A DNA stretch of 64,000 bases from Micractinium sp. NFX-FRZ. Lineage: Eukaryota > Chlorophyta > Trebouxiophyceae > Chlorellales > Chlorellaceae. The notes below the pieces were generated by a model that made no database searches, was not told the DNA's origin, and saw only the letters and a program-made list of their open reading frames with translations. The position numbers were made by a program, and so were the translations under genes. Positions 22,501-33,400 of this stretch are shown here, piece after piece. Positions within the stretch are counted from its first letter, which is position 1, and every line of letters begins with the position of its first letter. The DNA is taken from the NCBI GenBank assembly GCA_029339195.1, contig JAPTJF010000266.1:2196-66195 (forward strand), in the 5' to 3' direction.

Positions 22501-22794
22501 GCATGCACCCAAGACCCCACTGCCTCACCCACCCTGCAGCAGGCGGTCGAGGTAAATGGGGTACACGTCGCTTGTGGCATTGACGGGGATGCCTTGCCCC
22601 TTAAGCGGAGACTCCGACTGCGCTGCCGCCGGCACAAGAAGTGCTGCCAGGAGCGGCAGCAGCAGCAGCAGCAGGGTGGAAGGGGCCGCCAGCACCCAGG
22701 CTCTACGGCAGCGGCCGTCCCGGCTCGCAAGCGCTGTCCCGCTGCTGCGACACTCGTTCCGTTCCAAAAGCCGCGGCTGGGCCTGCCTCTGCAT
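19527..22794 (-). CDS. Pentameric ligand-gated ion channel subunit B
   Basis: Tandem paralogue of subunit A. Nine exons (22794-22533, 22361-22166, 22033-21928, 21615-21485, 21281-21188, 20952-20767, 20570-20501, 20247-20099, 19940-19527) with the same phases at every junction encode 535 aa. It has a signal peptide (STLLLLLLPLLAALLVPAAA), the ligand-binding domain (YLDRLLQVNEVDYQFAAVF, HFPFDSWDLLLLMEF) and four membrane segments nearly identical to A, including the M2 sequence. The loop between M3 and M4 and the N-terminal 50 residues differ most. The Cys-loop cysteines are again missing. The GC donor of intron 5 (at 21187) is conserved with A. The two products could assemble as a heteromeric channel. 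This gene is divergent from secreted-protein copy 2. Confidence 0.87.
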
Positions 22795-23805
22795 GCTGGG
22801 CCGGCTTGGGCCAAGCCGCGGCTAGGCGCGGCGCCCGAAGGTTTCAGACGACAGAGAGAATGTGTGACGATGGTTTTATTGGAACGCAGTGCACTTGAAC
22901 GTTGTGAAGACTGCCACGTGCGGTGGCTAATGTGAAGCCAGCGGTACAACAGCACTGGCAGATGTGGGCCAGATGTCGGGTAGTCAAAACTTACACAAAA
23001 CATAACTATCAACCGATTCAGTAGAAGTGGCCATCACACTGGAGTCGAGGTTCGATGATGAGAGAAGAGAGAGCAAGTGAAGTTACATGGCACGCCAGTG
23101 CACGGCGCAGACGGCACGTCTGGATCCCGCCCACGGTGGCGTGTAATCGTGCCCGCATGGGCTAAAGTACAGCATGCACAACTTGCGTCAAAGGCACATC
23201 ACCCGTGGCCCTTGCCAATTCACCTGATGTCTACAACCTGATGTCAACAACACCGATTCGAGCTGGAGAGCGTCGGGCCTGGGGCGTTGAAGGAACGGCG
23301 GGGGTTTGCGGGGAGCGGGCACCAAGGACAATAAGCAGGGCTGGCAGGCCGGCATGCTGTGTGGGGGGCGCCCAGCACAGGTGGGCCGCAACAAACTATC
23401 ATAAAATATGAGGAGGTCACTGCGCTGCATGCCTTGGAACAGCTTTGATGCTCCTCCCCCGTGTGCCACCCCCTGAACCGCCGCCACCGCCGCCAGCTGG
23501 CCCGCCCCGCCGCCCCAGCTGTGCGCCGAGAGCGCCCGATGGCTGCGCACGATCTGCCATGGCAGCCGCCACGCGTATGTGGAGGGACGCGGGCCCACAC
23601 GGTGCGGGCCGCCAGCTGTGGGGCCAGCTGGCCGGCAAACGCGCCGTACGCTGCCCCGTCCCACGGCCTCATAAACCCGCCACTGCCTCCTTTCTGGTCA
23701 TTCCATCGCTCTACAGCAAACAGCGCGCCCACCTGCAGCCGCCTTCCAACCCAACACCTTCCCACCCACCGCCTGCCGCCGCCTGCCCCCTGCCACCCAC
23801 CCACC
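22795..23805. other. Divergent promoter region, channel B and secreted copy 2
   Basis: No gene was seen. The section 22850-23060 is less GC-rich. From about 23410 it becomes the right arm of the inverted duplication and carries the conserved promoter of the secreted-protein gene. Confidence 0.6.
23490..23805 (+). promoter_or_regulatory. Conserved promoter of secreted-protein copy 2
   Basis: Contains a TATA-like CATAAA at 23670-23675 and CAGCTG cores at 23494, 23516, 23613 and 23625. Order and most spacings match copy 1 (22/97/12 versus 21/96/20 bases), so these are candidate transcription-factor sites. Confidence 0.45.
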
Positions 23806-24802
23806 ATGGCCAAGCTGCTGCTGCTCCTGCTGGCCACGGCTCTCACAGCCGTGGCAGCCAAGGGCTGTGGCGTCGACAACTACCACTGTGTCAGCTCCTC
23901 TGCCTTCTGCCTGGGAGGCCACGTCATGGAGTGCGCCGCTGGTGAGGCACCGCCGCCGCCGCATGCAGGGTCCCGCCTGGGCAGCCCCGCTGTGGCACAG
24001 CTTGAAACACGGCTGCACGCATGGCAGCCTCGACCACCTGCTTGCTGCTGGTACCTGTGCTCCCTCCACCCTGCCTGACCCCTACTCCCCTCGCCCCGCC
24101 TTGCTTGCCCGCAGGCACCCACTGCGTCACCCAGCCCAACGACAAGACCTCCCCCTGCGTCAGCGGCCCCGCCCCCTCCCCCGCCCCCGCCCCCACGCCT
24201 GAGCCTGGCCACGTGCAAGCCTGCACCGGGAACGAGACCATCCCCAGCTACAAGATCGTGGGCAGCACGTTCAAGGACGTTGTCAAGGTGAGCACAGTGA
24301 GCACACTGGGCACACTGGCTTCCCGCCTGCCTGCCCAGCCTTCACACCCCGCCAGCTGGCCGTTGCCACCGCATGCTGCTGGCCCACCACCCCAAAGCAC
24401 GGTGACATGGTGATACGATGCACGTCAAGCCTCAGCTGAGTACCCGCACTGACGCACCCCTCCCCCCCGCCCTCCCCACCACCACAGGGCAACTTTGTGG
24501 ATGAGGCATACCAGATGGCCCAGAGCTACGTGGTGGCGCAGCTGGCACAGGAGGGCACCCCCGGCAAGGGCTGCCGCAAGGTCGGCGTGCCCACCCCCAT
24601 CCACGCCTGCTACGCCTCCCTGCGCCCCGGCAGCCGCAAGGGCAAGCAGCAGCTTGGGCAGTACGGCTTCCAATTTGAGGTGCAGTACTTCTGCCCCGGC
24701 GGCGAGCTGAAGACCCTGGGGTGCGAGGTGGTCACCCTCAACACCCGCGCCCACACCTGGGTGCACGACCCCGAGTGGCAGTGCACCCCGCTGCTGCTGT
24801 GA
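23806..24802 (+). CDS. Small secreted cysteine-rich protein, copy 2
   Basis: Exons 23806-23941, 24115-24287 and 24488-24802 encode 207 aa, exactly the length of copy 1, with the same exon sizes (136, 173, 315) and phases. It has the same signal peptide, 12 cysteines and Pro/Ala linker, with only four substitutions. It lies on the opposite strand 20 kb away. Function is unknown; an abundant wall or extracellular protein is one possibility given the signal peptide, cysteines and APSPAPAP linker. The conserved promoter suggests both copies are expressed under the same control. Confidence 0.87.
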
Positions 24803-25776
24803 GCACGGCGCTCTGCATGAGTCGGCTGCGCCCGCTCGCCTCCCCCTCACCTTCCCTGCCATGATTGTCTCTGATACATGAATGGAAGAATGCTTCCTGT
24901 TTCTGCTCCTCACTGCACTGCCTCTCCCTCCTCACCCCACCCATCACTCGGCCATCAGTTCACACGCCGCTGTCACACACCCCGCCTCCGCCATCGCGCC
25001 CATGTATTCCTTGATTCCTCCAGCACTCTGTACGATAGCTGCTCCTGCACACGTGTGAATCCAGCCACGCCATGGCACCCCCATTAATCCAACCGACACC
25101 ACACAGAGCAGCAGAGCGGGGCGGAGAGGGATGGGCAGAGGGAGGCCGAGAGCGGAGAGCGGGCATCGGAGGACTATCAGCCGAGCAGGCTGCCTAGTAG
25201 GCAGTGCACAAGTCCCTCGCAGCCTGTGCATGTGCCAGGTGGTCGCCAATGCCTGCGAGAAACGGGGGTGGCCTGCGAGGAAGCAAAATGGGCAGGCAGG
25301 CAGGCTGCATGGCTGGTTCAGACTTGTGATTGGGGATATGCGGACGTGTGGGGCATTACGCACCTGAGGAAACGCAACAGTGCAGGCTTCTATTTGGAGG
25401 TCCGCCTTTGCCACGGAATGCTCGCCGTGCACCGGAGGGGGGGCGGGGCGCACGGCTGCAAACCTTAAAAAATGAATGCAACGGCGTCCAATGCCCGCAT
25501 CCACGTTCAAGGCATCATCCAAATTCAAATAATCCGCGCTGTTTCGGTGTTGACAATGCAGAGGGGATGCAACAGGGGGGGAAGGGGGCAGCACCACACC
25601 ACAGCGGCTCAGCACCGCCAGCATGGAGCATAGGAGGCAGTACCATTGCTTACATGTTTCCGGCCACCTAGCGCCTCGGGAGCTTCAATAAATTATTACG
25701 CCTCACCTGGCGCGTCTTCTCGCCCCAAGAATCCCGCAGCGCCAGTCGGCAAGCGCTGGTGCCAGCGGACCCGCAT
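24803..25776. other. Intergenic, mostly outer part of the duplicated arm
   Basis: No gene was recognised. Up to about 25530 it belongs to the inverted duplication. The last part (25480-25720) is less GC-rich and probably contains the promoter of the next gene. Confidence 0.6.
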
Positions 25777-28079
25777 ATGAGCCTCGCCGCGCCCAGCTTC
25801 GTGCGCAGCTACGCGGAAGAGGCGGCACCGGGCGGGCAGATCAGCGGATGGGGCGAGGCACGGGGTGAAGAGCAGGGACCACCGACGCCGGTGCCCTCGC
25901 CGGCAGCTCCGCCGGTGCCGCCGCCTGCGCCAGCCCCGGTGGCCAGGCACGTGCAGCCAGCTGACCAGGCCCGGCGCGACCACCTCACACTATTCGAGTG
26001 GGGCCATGGTGAGTATCATGACAATTGCAAAAGACATCTGAGCCTCATGCTGTCTACCTGCTGCCAGTGCCTGACCCTGTGTACGGTCACGGAGCCTTCT
26101 TCCCCCAGCACCGACATGGCACGAAGTACCTACCTATTGCTGCACCTCACCCCTGCAGACTCCCCGCTGCCCGTCAAGGTGACAAGCACGCGTGCGGCGC
26201 TGTGGCCATCCATAGGGGTACGCAAGGACTGGGGCACGCCCGAGGACGGGCTCCAGCTCAGCGCCAAGGCCGCCCTGCAGCTGCCTCACCGCCTGCAGCT
26301 CGACCTCACCTGCAAAGTGAGTGGCTTTGATGGCAGGCTAGTACCCTGTCGCATGTAACACTGCATAACGAGCGGTCTGTGCATGACCTCAAGTGCTAAG
26401 CGTGTGGGCGGCCTTTGCTCCTGGGCGCAGCCTGGGGGGAGCTTGAGAACACGGGCCATCCTGACTTATTCTCACCTGGATGGCTTTAGCACGGACCGCT
26501 GCTGGTTTGGAGACAGCTCTGGGCAGGCAGCTGACTTTCACAGGCGGTTGCTGTTGCCGTCGCATGCCCTGCACCCCAGTATACAGATTCCCTTTTTTGT
26601 TGGGACAAAAGCTGCACACCAGTGCGCCCCAATGCCCCGCAACTGCAGGAGGCTGTGCTGGGAGGGCGCCTGACTGCCAGCCTGCCGGCCTGCCGAGTAG
26701 AGTACCGCAAGAGGTTCAAGCTGCCCAACGGAGCGCTGCTGGCTGTGGGGGCGGGCCTGGAGAGATGCGCGCGGGATGCGGGGGCCGGCGGCGCTGGCGG
26801 GCGGCAGCGCTTCAAGCCCTTCTTTGGCTGCCAGCTGCAAGTGGACAGCGGGCATGGCAGCAGTGAGTGGTGGTAGGAGGAAGGTGTGGGCTGCGGCATG
26901 GGGAGGTTGTGGGTGGAGGCCATGGGTCCTGCACGGTTGGTAGCTGCAGCCTCATTTGCATGTGATATTGTGTCAGCGGTGCGAACTGGCAGGACAGGCA
27001 CATCGCCACGCCATGCGAAGGCCCGGCTGCCCCGCCGCCGTCTCCTGCAGGCGACGAGATGGTTGTGAGCGAGAGGGGGTTCACCGACACGCACCGCGTC
27101 AAGCTGCCCACCAGGCGCGTGTGCCCGTTAAAGAGGAGCAGTGCTGCTGCAAGGGAGAGTGCAGCCTCATGGGGCATGTGAGGCGCTCATCGCACCTTGC
27201 CTGCTGCGCGTTCAACACAGTCGCTAGCAAGCCCTGGGTGTCACCCTCTGCTGCTGCTTGCTGCTGCCTGTGTTGTGCAGGTGGGGCGGCTGGGCGGTGC
27301 CGGCCATGGAGGTTGAGCTTGCCTCCACCCTCAGCCTGCCCCCAGGCCTGTCGGCCCTGGCCGGACTGGCCACCTCGGCAGGCACAGCAGGCACAGCAGG
27401 CCTGCAAGGCCTGGCAGGCAGTGTTGCAGGCAGCACGGCAGACCTGCAGGGCCTCGGCAGCGCGGTGCAGGGGCTGGCGGGCAGCACAGCAAGCCTGCAG
27501 GGCCTCGCAGGCAGCGCACCAAACCTGCAGAGCCTTGCAAGCAGCAGTGCGCGGGGGCTGGCAGGCAGCGCAGGCAGCCTGCAGGGGCTGCTCCCAGGCA
27601 GCCTGCCTTCCGCGTCCAGCCTCATGTCCAGCCTTCCACGCAGCGTCAGCCTGCCAAGTGTTAGCCTGCCAAGTAGCCTCCCCAGCGCCTCCAACCGTGT
27701 GTCCTCCCTGCCCGCTAGCGCCAGCCTCCCATCCGCCCTACGGCATGCCTCGTCGAGCAGCCTCAGCCTGCCTGCCACCCCTCCTGGGGCCCCCAGCCTT
27801 GCGAGCATGCATATGCCTGGCAGCGCACCCCCGCTGCCCAGCCTTCCTGGCTTGGCAGCTCTGGCCCATCTGGGCAGCAGCGGCCGCGCCCAGGCTGGGG
27901 TGGATGAGCAGGGCGGCCAGGCAGCACAAGCGGCGGCGGGCGAGCAGAGCGGCCGGGCAGCACATGCGGCGGCGGGCGAGCAGAGCGGCCGGGCTGCACG
28001 CGTGGCAGGCGAGCAACATGAGGACCGGCGGGCGCTAGAGTTCCACATTGACAGGCTGGCGCTGCTGGTGCGCATCTGA
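25777..28079 (+). CDS. Unrecognised protein with LQGLAGS repeats
   Basis: Five exons (25777-26008, 26159-26316, 26649-26862, 27051-27114, 27281-28079) encode 488 aa. The N-terminal ~75 residues are rich in Pro and Ala. Residues about 75-260 (LFEWGH, VRKDWGTPEDGLQLSAKAAL, VEYRKRFKLPNGALLAVGAG, RFKPFFGCQLQVDSG) alternate polar and hydrophobic residues as in beta-strand-rich or barrel proteins, but no family is recognised. The C-terminal half is low complexity: LQGLAGS/LQSLASS heptad-like units, then SLPS units, then two GEQSGRAA units. The fourth intron needs a GC donor (CAG|GCGCGT after 27114) to keep frame. Start ATG 25777 is the first in frame; the longer frame begins with GTG. The final exon continues to a stop at 28077. 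Confidence 0.6.
27380..27610 (+). repeat. Coding repeat of LQGLAGS-type units
   Basis: About seven degenerate units encode variants of (S)LQGLAGS in the last exon of the preceding gene. At DNA level the unit reads CTGCAGGGCCTCGCAGGCAG with substitutions. The protein repeat would form short amphipathic segments. Confidence 0.75.
27935..28012 (+). repeat. Short coding tandem repeat near the C-terminus
   Basis: Two to three copies of a ~39-base unit encode GEQSGRAAHAAA-like peptides. Copies are nearly identical in DNA, indicating recent expansion. Confidence 0.75.
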
Positions 28080-29245
28080 GGGCTGCTGCTGGCCCAGTGC
28101 AGAGCCCAATGGGCCACCCACTGGGGGCACTGCTGGCAGCTGGCGCTGTTGCGCGGGCGAAGCAGCATGCAAGAAGAGGAAGCGAGAGCTCGTGAGGCCA
28201 TGCGCCAGGATCAGCATAGGCACATGCAAGGTGAGACATGCTGCCATTGGGGTTAGTGGGGTGTGGCCGTCTACCATGTGCATGGCAGCAAGGGCAATTT
28301 CAGCAACGTGCACGAGTGAACGGCTGCGCCAGTCACGGTTCAACGGCCGCTCGATTGCTGCCATTGATTCCTGCTAGCAGCAAGAAGCTCCTGCCCGCAT
28401 GCCTGCTGTTTGGTCAATGGCCCCCGCATTATGTGTGATTGCCTTGCAGGCCTGCACCCGATTCTGTGACTGCATGCGTGCGCACAGACTTGCCCCGCAC
28501 CCGTCACCCCTTCCACCCTGCACCGCATTCACCACCCTCCAACCCAGTAGTGCACACCTGTGGCTTACGAGTGCGAAAGCAAACATGTGAACAAGGGCAA
28601 AACAGGCATGTGGAAGAGAATGGGCAGGGCAGTGCAGTCACTAAGTACGCAGTGTGTCTGGGGTTGTCGCGGCGCGAGAGGAGAGCAGTGCGGGCAAAGG
28701 TGACAGCAGTGCCGAGGAAAATGATGTTGGCGGCAGGGCAAAAAGCAAGCAGGCGGGTGCGCCACATTTGGGAGTCAGCCTGCTGGCAGGGCCGAGCATG
28801 GGAAAAGGCAAAGGGTGGGATGGTTACGACATGCCTGGCAAGAGCACTCAGACCCTGCGCAGGCATCAGGCGCCATTGCTTGGTTGATGGAAGCAAGGTA
28901 AGATAGAGGCGAGGTAAGGTAAAAGCAAGGTAAGGAGGAGGTGGCGTTTGATCGGGGCGGTAACGGGGCGTTGCGGGGAGATGTGCAGCAGCCAACCTAA
29001 GCGATGGGACGTGCTGTTAGGCAAGCACAAGATGAGGAATAATCGTGACACACGTACAAAGTGTGGGGCTCACTGCTGACAGGTGGAGGTGGGGGGTGAC
29101 CAGACTGGATGAATGAGCTGCAGCTTCAGACGCCGTCAGGTATCAACACATGCGCCCCCACACGGCTGCTGTACCGTGCAAGTCGCGTATGCAGCACGCC
29201 TCACACCGCCAGGTACGGACAAAGCTATGCCAAGTCGGCCCGGCA
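28080..29245. other. Convergent intergenic region
   Basis: Tail-to-tail spacer between the repeat protein gene (+) and the giant wall-protein gene (-). It is less GC-rich than the genes, with several open frames but none with protein-like composition or splice sites. A short AGGTAAGGT-type repeat occurs at 28895-28945. Probably two 3' UTRs. Confidence 0.55.
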
Positions 29246-30443
29246 TCAGGGGCAGGGGATGGTGCAGGCGCGCTGGGTGGGCGCCCCCGCGCACAGGGCC
29301 ACGTTCACCGCTGCCCCCGGAGTGGTTGCCTCGACACTGATGTTGCGGGCAGCCAGCGCCTCGGCACCGGGGCTGGGAGACCACTGGGCGGTGCAGTCGG
29401 TGAAGGGTTTGAAGCTTGAGTACCAGCCGGAGCGAGCAGTCCTGCAGGGAGAGACGAGCCGTCAGTGAAAGGAAAGGACAGGGAAAGAAGGGAAGGGAAG
29501 GGAAGGGAAGGACAGAAAAGGAGAGACACAGCCAGGGTCTCCCTGGGCGATGCGGTCAGGAGCGTTCCAGCCCTTTACCCTGCAGGCTGCCCTAACCTTC
29601 ACTCTTGATGCCACCCCGTGTACTGGGCGACCCCTCCCCCACCCCGCCCGCACTCGCGGCAGCCTGTGGCGCCGGCCCGTCCAGACACCCCCCCTCCCTG
29701 CCTTCTCACAGCACTGGGGACGCACCTGTATTCACGGCATCCAGTGGCAGCATTGAACAGGCAGGTCGCGTTCCCATCCACGCCAATGCGTGTGAGGTTC
29801 ACGTTGCCTATGTCGCATGCCGGCCTGAGCTGGAAGGGCGCCGCCGCCAGCGGCTGTGCCGGGTTGACCATGCACCCAGAGACGGTGCGGGTTTGCGTGC
29901 CGGCGGCTGAGCCCTCGCCTGCGGCGCAGGCGGCGCTGCAGGGACCCCAGGCGGAGGCGGCGGCAGGCACGTACTTGGGCTCGATGGCAAACACCTCTGA
30001 GAAGTTCTTGCCTGCAGATACAAAGGTGGGAGGCGAGAGGGCAGCGGGAGGGGGTAAGAATCGAGCGGGGGGGGTGACTGCTGCTTGAGCTGGGTGGCAG
30101 GAGGGGCAGCGCCAGGACAGCCCTTGCTGCATATGCCCCCCAGGCCCTGCCAGGGCAGTGCCGCCTCCCCTGCCCTGGTTCCAGGCAGCGCGGCCTGGCT
30201 CACCAAAGCCACCTGCGCACCTGCTGGGCCGGTGATTTGCAGGAAGAGCTCAGTCCCAGAGACGGTGGTGGGCACCGTGAGGGTCAGCCAGGCGGCGGTG
30301 GGGCTCAGCGAGGCCTCCTGGGGCGGGAAGGTGTGCAGGGGTGCCCCCTCGTCTCCCCCGCAGTTGGTGCCCTGGTGAATGGCCACCTCCAAGGCGCCCA
30401 GGGGGGCGTGTGCACGTGGGAAGGTCACGTTGTATGTGTAGCC
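29246..30443 (-). other. C-terminal thrombospondin-type segment
   Basis: Exons 30443-30221, 30011-29726 and 29441-29246. The second exon has a thrombospondin type 1 core, WGPCSAACAAG followed by QTRTVSGC, typical of extracellular adhesion or matrix proteins. The last exon ends with CTIPCP and a stop. A beta-rich region with ITGPAG precedes it. Confidence 0.7.
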
Positions 30444-33400
30444 CTGCAGCGAGGGCCGGGGAAAGGGGTGAAAAAGAGGCGGGGAGGGAGGTTGGCGAGC
30501 CAGGGCGCTATGGGGCGACTGTGACAGCGACAGGTGCAAGCCGCTGGCTGGACCATCGGCTGCCGACCTCTGCCAGCACCACACACACAGCAGCAGGGGC
30601 CAGACGCAGAGCACCAGAGGCCCGCCTCACGTGGGCAGCCTGCACCCAGCCAGCCAGCCAGCTCTCAGCCAGCACTCGCCTGCACCCACACGGCGCCCTT
30701 GGCGGGCGCCATCACGGCCGGGAGGCCCAAGTAGGATCCATCCCCCAGGGCACGGTAGCCTAGCTCGGGTGTCATGCAGCCGGGGGCGTTGGGCGGCCCG
30801 CCCAGCTTCTGGTTCAGCTTGGCCTGGAGGGCGCGGTACTTGGGGGCCTGGAGAGGGGAGGTGGGAAGAAGGGGAGGGGGAGGGAAGCCAGTGTGTGGAG
30901 GGAAGAGGAGAAGCCCGGCTGCGGGTGCGGCTGGCATGCTGCATGGGTGGCCGGGGGGGGAGTTGGGACCCTGCGCAGGAAGGGTGGGCGGAGGGAAAGG
31001 CGGCAGAGAGGACAGCAGCTGCAGGCAGGCAGGTGTGGAGGGGCGGCATGCACGCCGCCACCAACCAACTTGGCAGTGGCTGCAGCCGCCTCCCCTCCTC
31101 TAACTCCCCACTCCAACCTGCACACTCACCTCTGCAGCCGGCTGCCCGGTGTACTCGATGAGCCCCCAGGAGCCGTACTTGGAGGGCATCCCCGCCGTCA
31201 CAAAGTGCATGTAGGGGGCGTCCGCCGTCAGCAGGCCCAGGCTGTCGTGCATGTTGAGGTAGGAGCGGTACACGCCCTCAAACCGGGCGTCCCGCTGCAG
31301 CGCAATGTACCTGCACACAGGGGGTGGAACAACGTATATATAGTGAGGGTGCAGGGTGAGGCAGAGGTGCAGGGCAGGCGGCATGGTGTGCGTTGAGTGA
31401 AGGGATCCCAGGACAGGCCTGGCAGGCAGACCTGCATGCCTCTCCCGCTCAGCAGCCCGCCAGGCGCCAGACGCTGCTCTCTCTGCCTCGCTTCTGGCGC
31501 AGGCCGGGTGTGGGGCCTCCACCACAGCTGGCAGGGGGTTTTAAAACCAATGGAGGGACCTTTTCCCGCCCACCCATCTGCCCCCCCGGCTGCACCCCCT
31601 CCCTCTCACTTTTGGTGCAGGCCGGGCGTGGAGCCGCCGCCATGGATGGCAGAGGACTCGACAATGGAGGGGCCCGCCTCGTAGGTGCCCAGCGGCAGCC
31701 CAAAGCTGGTGGCCACGCTTTTCAGGGTCTGCAGGTTGGCGCGGTCTGCCTCCAGGACGGTGCTGTTCTGGCAGCGGGCCATCATGCCCTCCACGCTCAG
31801 CTGCACCACAGAGCGAGAGGAGGAAGAGGGAAGGAGCCAAATTACGGCACAGCAAGTCAATCAAGCAACAACAGCAGTGTGTAGTCATACACGCGGCATC
31901 TCGCATATGCGCCTCCCCTCCCGGGGCGGCATGCTAGCGGGACAAATGGGCGGCGGCGGGAGTTGGCTGGTTGGTGGCCCAGGGACTGCGGGCACTGACA
32001 CAACCCCCACCCCGCTCTGCCCCGTCCCGCCTATCCGCCCCCACTCCTCACCAGATTGTCCAGCACCCCTGCCTCGCTCCGCCCCGTCCCGCCTGCCCGC
32101 CCCCACCCCTCACCAGATTGTCCAGCGCCCCATTGCCGCCCAGCCCGCAGCTGAAGTATCCCGTCACCGCCACCAGGTCAGCCTTGGATGCCAGGCTGTT
32201 GCCATCCACGTCAGCCATTGCCAGGGTGGCGGTCATGGCCTCCGGGCCGCAGCCGGTGCCGCCGTTGCAGACGTAGCCCCACGTGCCGACGACAAAGCGC
32301 AGGCGGTCGGCGCGCGCCTGGCCACCCCACACGGAGGCAAAGGTGTCGAACACTTCGTGGCTCCTGGGGCAGGGACGGCGCAGGAAGGTGTGGTGGTAGT
32401 GTGATGGTAGTGTGCTAAGCTTGTGATGGGTGCAAAGCGCTGCTGTCAAGGGGTGACCACTCTTCTCCCCTCGTAGTCGCAGCAGCCAAGTGGCGCAGCA
32501 TGAGCAGCGGCGGCAGATGCCCAAGAGGCACACTTGGGTCGCGTGTGCAGGGGCCCGGGCAGGGCAAGGTATCACAGCACAGCACAGCACAGCACAGCAC
32601 AGCACAGCGCACCTCAGGCCGTGCCACTTGTTGCGTGCAATCCCCTCGTTGGTGGACAGCCCCAGCTCCAGCCCCCGCTTGCCGGCGTACTTGCCAGGCG
32701 CAAAGCCGGCGTTCCAGACCTGCGTGAGAGACCAGGCGGGCGGGCGGGGTTGGCCATGGGGCAGGCGGTGCATGCACGAGTTGAATTAAAGCAGGCTGCA
32801 GGCAGGCAGGCAGGCAGCAGGCATGGGCAAGCAGCGCCAATGCCATGACATGCCACATTGTGGGCGGCAGGTGCGGTGGGCCATAGCGGGCAGAGCGAGC
32901 TGCGCCAGCGCTCACCTCGTTTGAGTGCTCCACATACAACTGCGGCCAGCAGGGCATGGAGGGTACGGCCAGGGTCGGTTGCATGGGATGGGCAGGGGAG
33001 CTTGCAGGCCACACAGTAGCTCCCTGCCGACCGCTTTCCACATGCCAGCCTCCTCACCGGCCCGCATACCCCTCCAAGTCTCACCCACACGCCGCAGGCT
33101 GTCCCAACAGACCCTGTGCCAGGCTGCACAGCCCCACATGCGCACCACCCACACCCACCCACCTTCAGGTCGGGCCTCAGGTTGTCCTTGAAGAACTGAG
33201 CCAGGCTGCGTGTGTAGGCTTCGCTGGCCAGGTGGTGCACGTTGATCCAAGGGGAGGCGCCCACCCGATTGGCCAGGGCGACCATGTACTCGAGGGCGAC
33301 GCCGCCGGGGCGGGCCTGGGTGTCGTGGGCGGGGCGGGTGCGGGCCTCCCAGGAGGGGGCTGCCTCGCTCCAGATGTCCATCCACGGGTAGAAGCGGAGC

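Larger units (their letters stand above)
23410..25530. repeat. Right arm of the ~2 kb inverted duplication
   Basis: Reverse-complement counterpart of 2240-4200. Recognisable blocks outside the gene include 24829-24900 (matches 2690-2760), 25026-25080 (matches 2500-2570), about 25095-25170 (matches 2410-2490) and a weaker block near 25505-25530. Boundaries are estimates. Confidence 0.75.

Noticed and set aside
28439..28995. ORFs on both strands between the convergent genes
   Set aside because: No domain, splice structure or codon bias; likely UTR sequence.
30204..30220. Donor GTGAGC at 30203 for the C-terminal exon of the giant gene
   Set aside because: It would put the thrombospondin-type exon out of frame; the GTGCGC donor after 30221 keeps frame.
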